A DNA stretch of 64,000 bases from Paracoccaceae bacterium (GTDB lineage: Bacteria > Pseudomonadota > Alphaproteobacteria > Rhodobacterales > Rhodobacteraceae). A model generated the notes under the pieces. It had not been told where the DNA came from. It saw only the letters and a program-made list of their open reading frames with translations, and made no database searches. Both the position numbers and the translations under genes were made by a program. How positions within the stretch are numbered: the stretch's first letter is position 1; each line of letters starts with the position of its first letter. Shown here one piece after another: positions 62,601 through 64,000 of the stretch. The stretch covers positions 124,001 through 188,000 of the forward strand of contig JAIXZW010000004.1 in NCBI GenBank assembly GCA_027489375.1. Reading direction: 5' to 3'.

Positions 62601-64000
62601 GAGCAGCGCCGCCGCCCCGTCAAACGTGCTGACCAGCAGAGAGGACGGGAACACCTGCACCCGGTTCTCCTCGCGTGAAACGAGGGTGGCTTCTTCCAGC
62701 CAGGACACGGCGGTCTTGACCCGCGTGTCGTCGGTGGCGCTGTCGCGCAGGAATTCGTGCTCTTTCTCCTCGCGCACGATCTCGCCGGTGGTGGCCACGA
62801 CTTTGCCGCCGTTGCGTCCCTGTTCGTCGATGCGGCGCAGTGCCTTCAGGATCGCGCCGATCTCGTGCCGTTCCAGACGGGAGCGGGCGGTCAGGGTGAA
62901 TTGCCGCTCCACATCGTCATTGTGATAGAGCAGCACGCAATCGGCCGGCTGGCGGTCGCGTCCGGCCCGTCCGGCCTCTTGCAGGTAGTTCTCGAGCGAT
63001 CCGGGGATGTCGGCATGGACGACCAGACGGATGTCGGGCTTGTCGATCCCCATCCCGAAGGCATTGGTCGCGGCGATGACGCGCAGGTCGCCCACGCGGA
63101 AAGCCTCCTGCACGGCCCGCTTTTCCTCTGCGGTCAGCTTTGCATGGAAATGCGCTGCGGCCAGCCCCTGACCGCGCAGAAACTCTGCAACATCTTCCGT
63201 CGCCTTCCGCGCCGCGCAATAGACCACCGCGCCTGACCGCCCTTCTGGCGGAAGATGGTCCGTGATCGCCTGAAGGATGTCGTTGTTTTTCGTGGTTTTC
63301 GTCGTCTCAAGCACCGAAAAGGTCAGGTTCGCCCGTGTCGCCCCGCCGTCGAACAGGCCCAACTCGATCCCCAGCCGTTCGCGGAAATGGTCGGTGATGT
63401 CGCGCACCACCTCGGGTTTGGCCGTGGCGGTCAGGCAGAGCACCGGCGCGGGCGGCGCGTCGCCGGAGAACTCCCGGATGAAACGCCCGATATAGCGGTA
63501 GTCGGGCCGGAAATCGTGGCCCCATTTCGACACGCAATGCGCCTCGTCCAGCACCCAGAACCCGACCTCGCGCTGCTTCAGCACTGACCGGACCGAGACG
63601 GAGCGCAATTGTTCCGGCGAGATCAACAGGATCGCCGCCTGACCCAGCCGGACCCGGTCCAGTGCCTCCTGCCGTTCGGGCATCGACAACATGCCGTTGA
63701 TGGTGACCGCCGAGGATATCCCCGCGCGTTCCATTCCCTGCACCTGATCGGCCATCAGCGCGACAAGGGGAGAGATGACGACCGTCAGCGCCCCCGTCTT
63801 GTCGTAAAGGCTGAGCGCGGGCACCTGATAACACACCGACTTGCCGGTCCCGGTGGGCAGGATGCCAAGCACGTGGTCGTGGCCCATCGCCCGTTCGACG
63901 ATGACCTCTTGCAACGGGCGGCCTGCGGCATCGGTCGGCTCCGGGCGGTAGAAAGGAAAGCCGAACCACTTCTTCAGCGCGCCCTTGGGATCGTTCATCG
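59694..64000 (-). CDS. Second RecQ-UvrD fusion helicase, 5' end beyond the window
   Basis: At least 1,434 residues, colinear with the copy at 29.2-34.1 kb. The visible part begins NDPKGALKKWFGF, which aligns to NDPVQALKRWFGF in the other copy, so the Cys cluster and N-terminus should lie to the right. RecQ motifs are LPTGTGKSVCYQV, VLDEAHCVSKWGHDF and GRAGRDRQ. UvrD motifs are LAGPGSGKTRVLVHR, VDEYQDIGP, GDDDQNIYAFTGAS and TAHRSKGLEFDHV. It ends earlier than the first copy (LVFRRRNESRT) and lacks the relaxase-like tail. Likely a DNA-unwinding or repair protein of a mobile or defence context. Confidence 0.85.
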   Translation of the reverse strand, partial: MNDPKGALKKWFGFPFYRPEPTDAAGRPLQEVIVERAMGHDHVLGILPTGTGKSVCYQVPALSLYDKTGALTVVISPLVALMADQVQGMERAGISSAVTINGMLSMPERQEALDRVRLGQAAILLISPEQLRSVSVRSVLKQREVGFWVLDEAHCVSKWGHDFRPDYRYIGRFIREFSGDAPPAPVLCLTATAKPEVVRDITDHFRERLGIELGLFDGGATRANLTFSVLETTKTTKNNDILQAITDHLPPEGRSGAVVYCAARKATEDVAEFLRGQGLAAAHFHAKLTAEEKRAVQEAFRVGDLRVIAATNAFGMGIDKPDIRLVVHADIPGSLENYLQEAGRAGRDRQPADCVLLYHNDDVERQFTLTARSRLERHEIGAILKALRRIDEQGRNGGKVVATTGEIVREEKEHEFLRDSATDDTRVKTAVSWLEEATLVSREENRVQVFPSSLLVSTFDGAAALLARHEITEKRRRQLLDIIRHMMNAPADMGISTDELTGVAGLTHRGLAKAMADLEMLGLARNDIALTAQVHVGIENASRQRFAAARAMEGALLTAMRELAPEADAGGGGHLDLTIASHKLREMGHAGASPHILERLLRSIERDGRDEDGAQGNIRLRKLSAKTLDIVPQRTWRVVEQTADLRWMGAEALLEFLIGKVPSGTKGKDIQVETTLGALLGVLNGDAILKASGVRDMTKLMERALLWLHEQQVLTLGKGLTVFRSAMTIHLKPERTQFLARDYLPLQEHYREQTLQTHVMAAYADTGLEDIGKAQQLARDYFELDQDRFLRRWMPGLNVEIRRQTTGRAWKQIVEDLGNPVQQEIVADDREETNVLVLAGPGSGKTRVLVHRIAYLLRVRREDPQRILVLTYNRHAAAEIRARLRTLVGDDAAWVTVSTCHALAMRIVGASFAGGATETRDFDAILRDAVALINGEGLTRAEAEAQREALIQGYRWILVDEYQDIGPEEYALIAAVAGRSLDDPDQRLSLFAVGDDDQNIYAFTGASVSFIRRFEEDYRAKPKFLTENYRSTRYIIDAANQVIEPAEGRMKAGHPITVDKLRSLHPGGGVMAAYDPVAKGRVQFLDVPGDDIAQAMAAVDELVRLSHLDPDFAWSRTAIISRDWRRLGPVRAYAEKLGLPVEMANEKLPSVWRMREMQKLVAGLRRRPAAMLTIQDLLDLLNQQRQTKWTDLIAEGIADLARELGAKTIPVPDAIDWLAEWAQDVRAAQRGLLLLTAHRSKGLEFDHVVILNGGWQALSKGEDGEAPRRLFYVAMTRARRSLAVVTRGAHAFVRADSESELLRPIEAPRASELPEPDQYQLPDMGAVDLSYAGRLSDASPTHQAIAEAEIDDRVSLEQREGKWLLLDAKGRVLGRMAGNWTPPEGTDIVSAQVGAIVHWRKADNEERFQVHVKRAEWQTVLPELVFRRRNESRT

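Noticed and set aside
20425..64000. Second copy of the tRNA-Asn 3' end marking the right end of the island
   Set aside because: No repeat of the T-arm and acceptor sequence was seen in the rest of the window.

Overview
The left third of the window is high-GC, tightly packed chromosome of an alphaproteobacterium, most likely Rhodobacteraceae/Paracoccaceae. The reasons are the accB-accC / NDUFA12 / mlaD / DUF2155 / aat neighbourhood, the clpP-clpX pair, pervasive G/C at third codon positions, and intergenic copies of a GC-rich palindromic repeat ('aaata(c)t..ccggggg...ccccc') that is common in that group. The species cannot be named from this sequence.

Region by region. 1-6 kb: end of a RutR-type regulator, a luciferase-like flavin oxidoreductase, an acyltransferase, and a reductive pyrimidine-degradation operon preT-dedA-preA with a RutR-like palindrome in front of preT. 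6-13 kb: fatty-acid synthesis (accB, accC), a complex I assembly/accessory gene, an MCE-domain lipid transport gene, aat overlapping DUF2155 tail to tail, and clpX/clpP. 13-20 kb: a CDP-alcohol phosphatidyltransferase, a YnjBCD-like ABC importer, a CAP-domain protein, a sensor kinase without an adjacent response regulator, and a metallo-beta-lactamase-fold hydrolase.

At 20,350 a tRNA-Asn(GTT) is followed at once by a large tyrosine integrase. Everything to the right of it looks like an integrated genomic island that continues past the window edge. The island holds four blocks. (i) 22.7-34.1 kb: the remains of a type 1 BREX phage-defence locus (brxL, pglZ, C-terminal third of pglX). An IS5-family element cuts it off, and on its other side the element abuts a RecQ-UvrD fusion helicase that lacks its N-terminus. 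(ii) 34.4-41.3 kb: a compact six-gene minus-strand operon of two calcineurin-like phosphoesterases, an RNase J-like metallo-beta-lactamase, a PD-(D/E)XK-like nuclease, a degenerate Nudix protein and an inositol-monophosphatase/ADP-ribosylglycohydrolase fusion. I do not recognise this combination as a named system; it is the best candidate here for something undescribed. (iii) 42.4-45.1 kb: an AMP/thymidine-phosphorylase-type enzyme with a PRPP synthase, preceded by an internally deleted RNase J-like gene. (iv) 45.2-59.3 kb: a copper-resistance island (P1B-type ATPase, two multicopper oxidases, cupredoxin, CusF-like chaperone, TolC-like protein and many small His/Met/Cys-rich periplasmic or membrane proteins), with two FNR/FixK-type boxes. 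A second, inverted RecQ-UvrD fusion helicase begins at 59.7 kb and runs off the right edge.

Likely interplay. PreT/PreA reduce uracil and thymine under RutR-type control. The copper genes oxidise Cu(I) in the periplasm (multicopper oxidases), chaperone it (CusF, cupredoxin) and pump it from the cytoplasm (CopA). The BREX remnant lacks BrxA, BrxB, BrxC and the PglX methyltransferase core, so it is probably not a working defence system, while the nucleotide/ADP-ribose operon beside it is intact and could be a defence or repair module.
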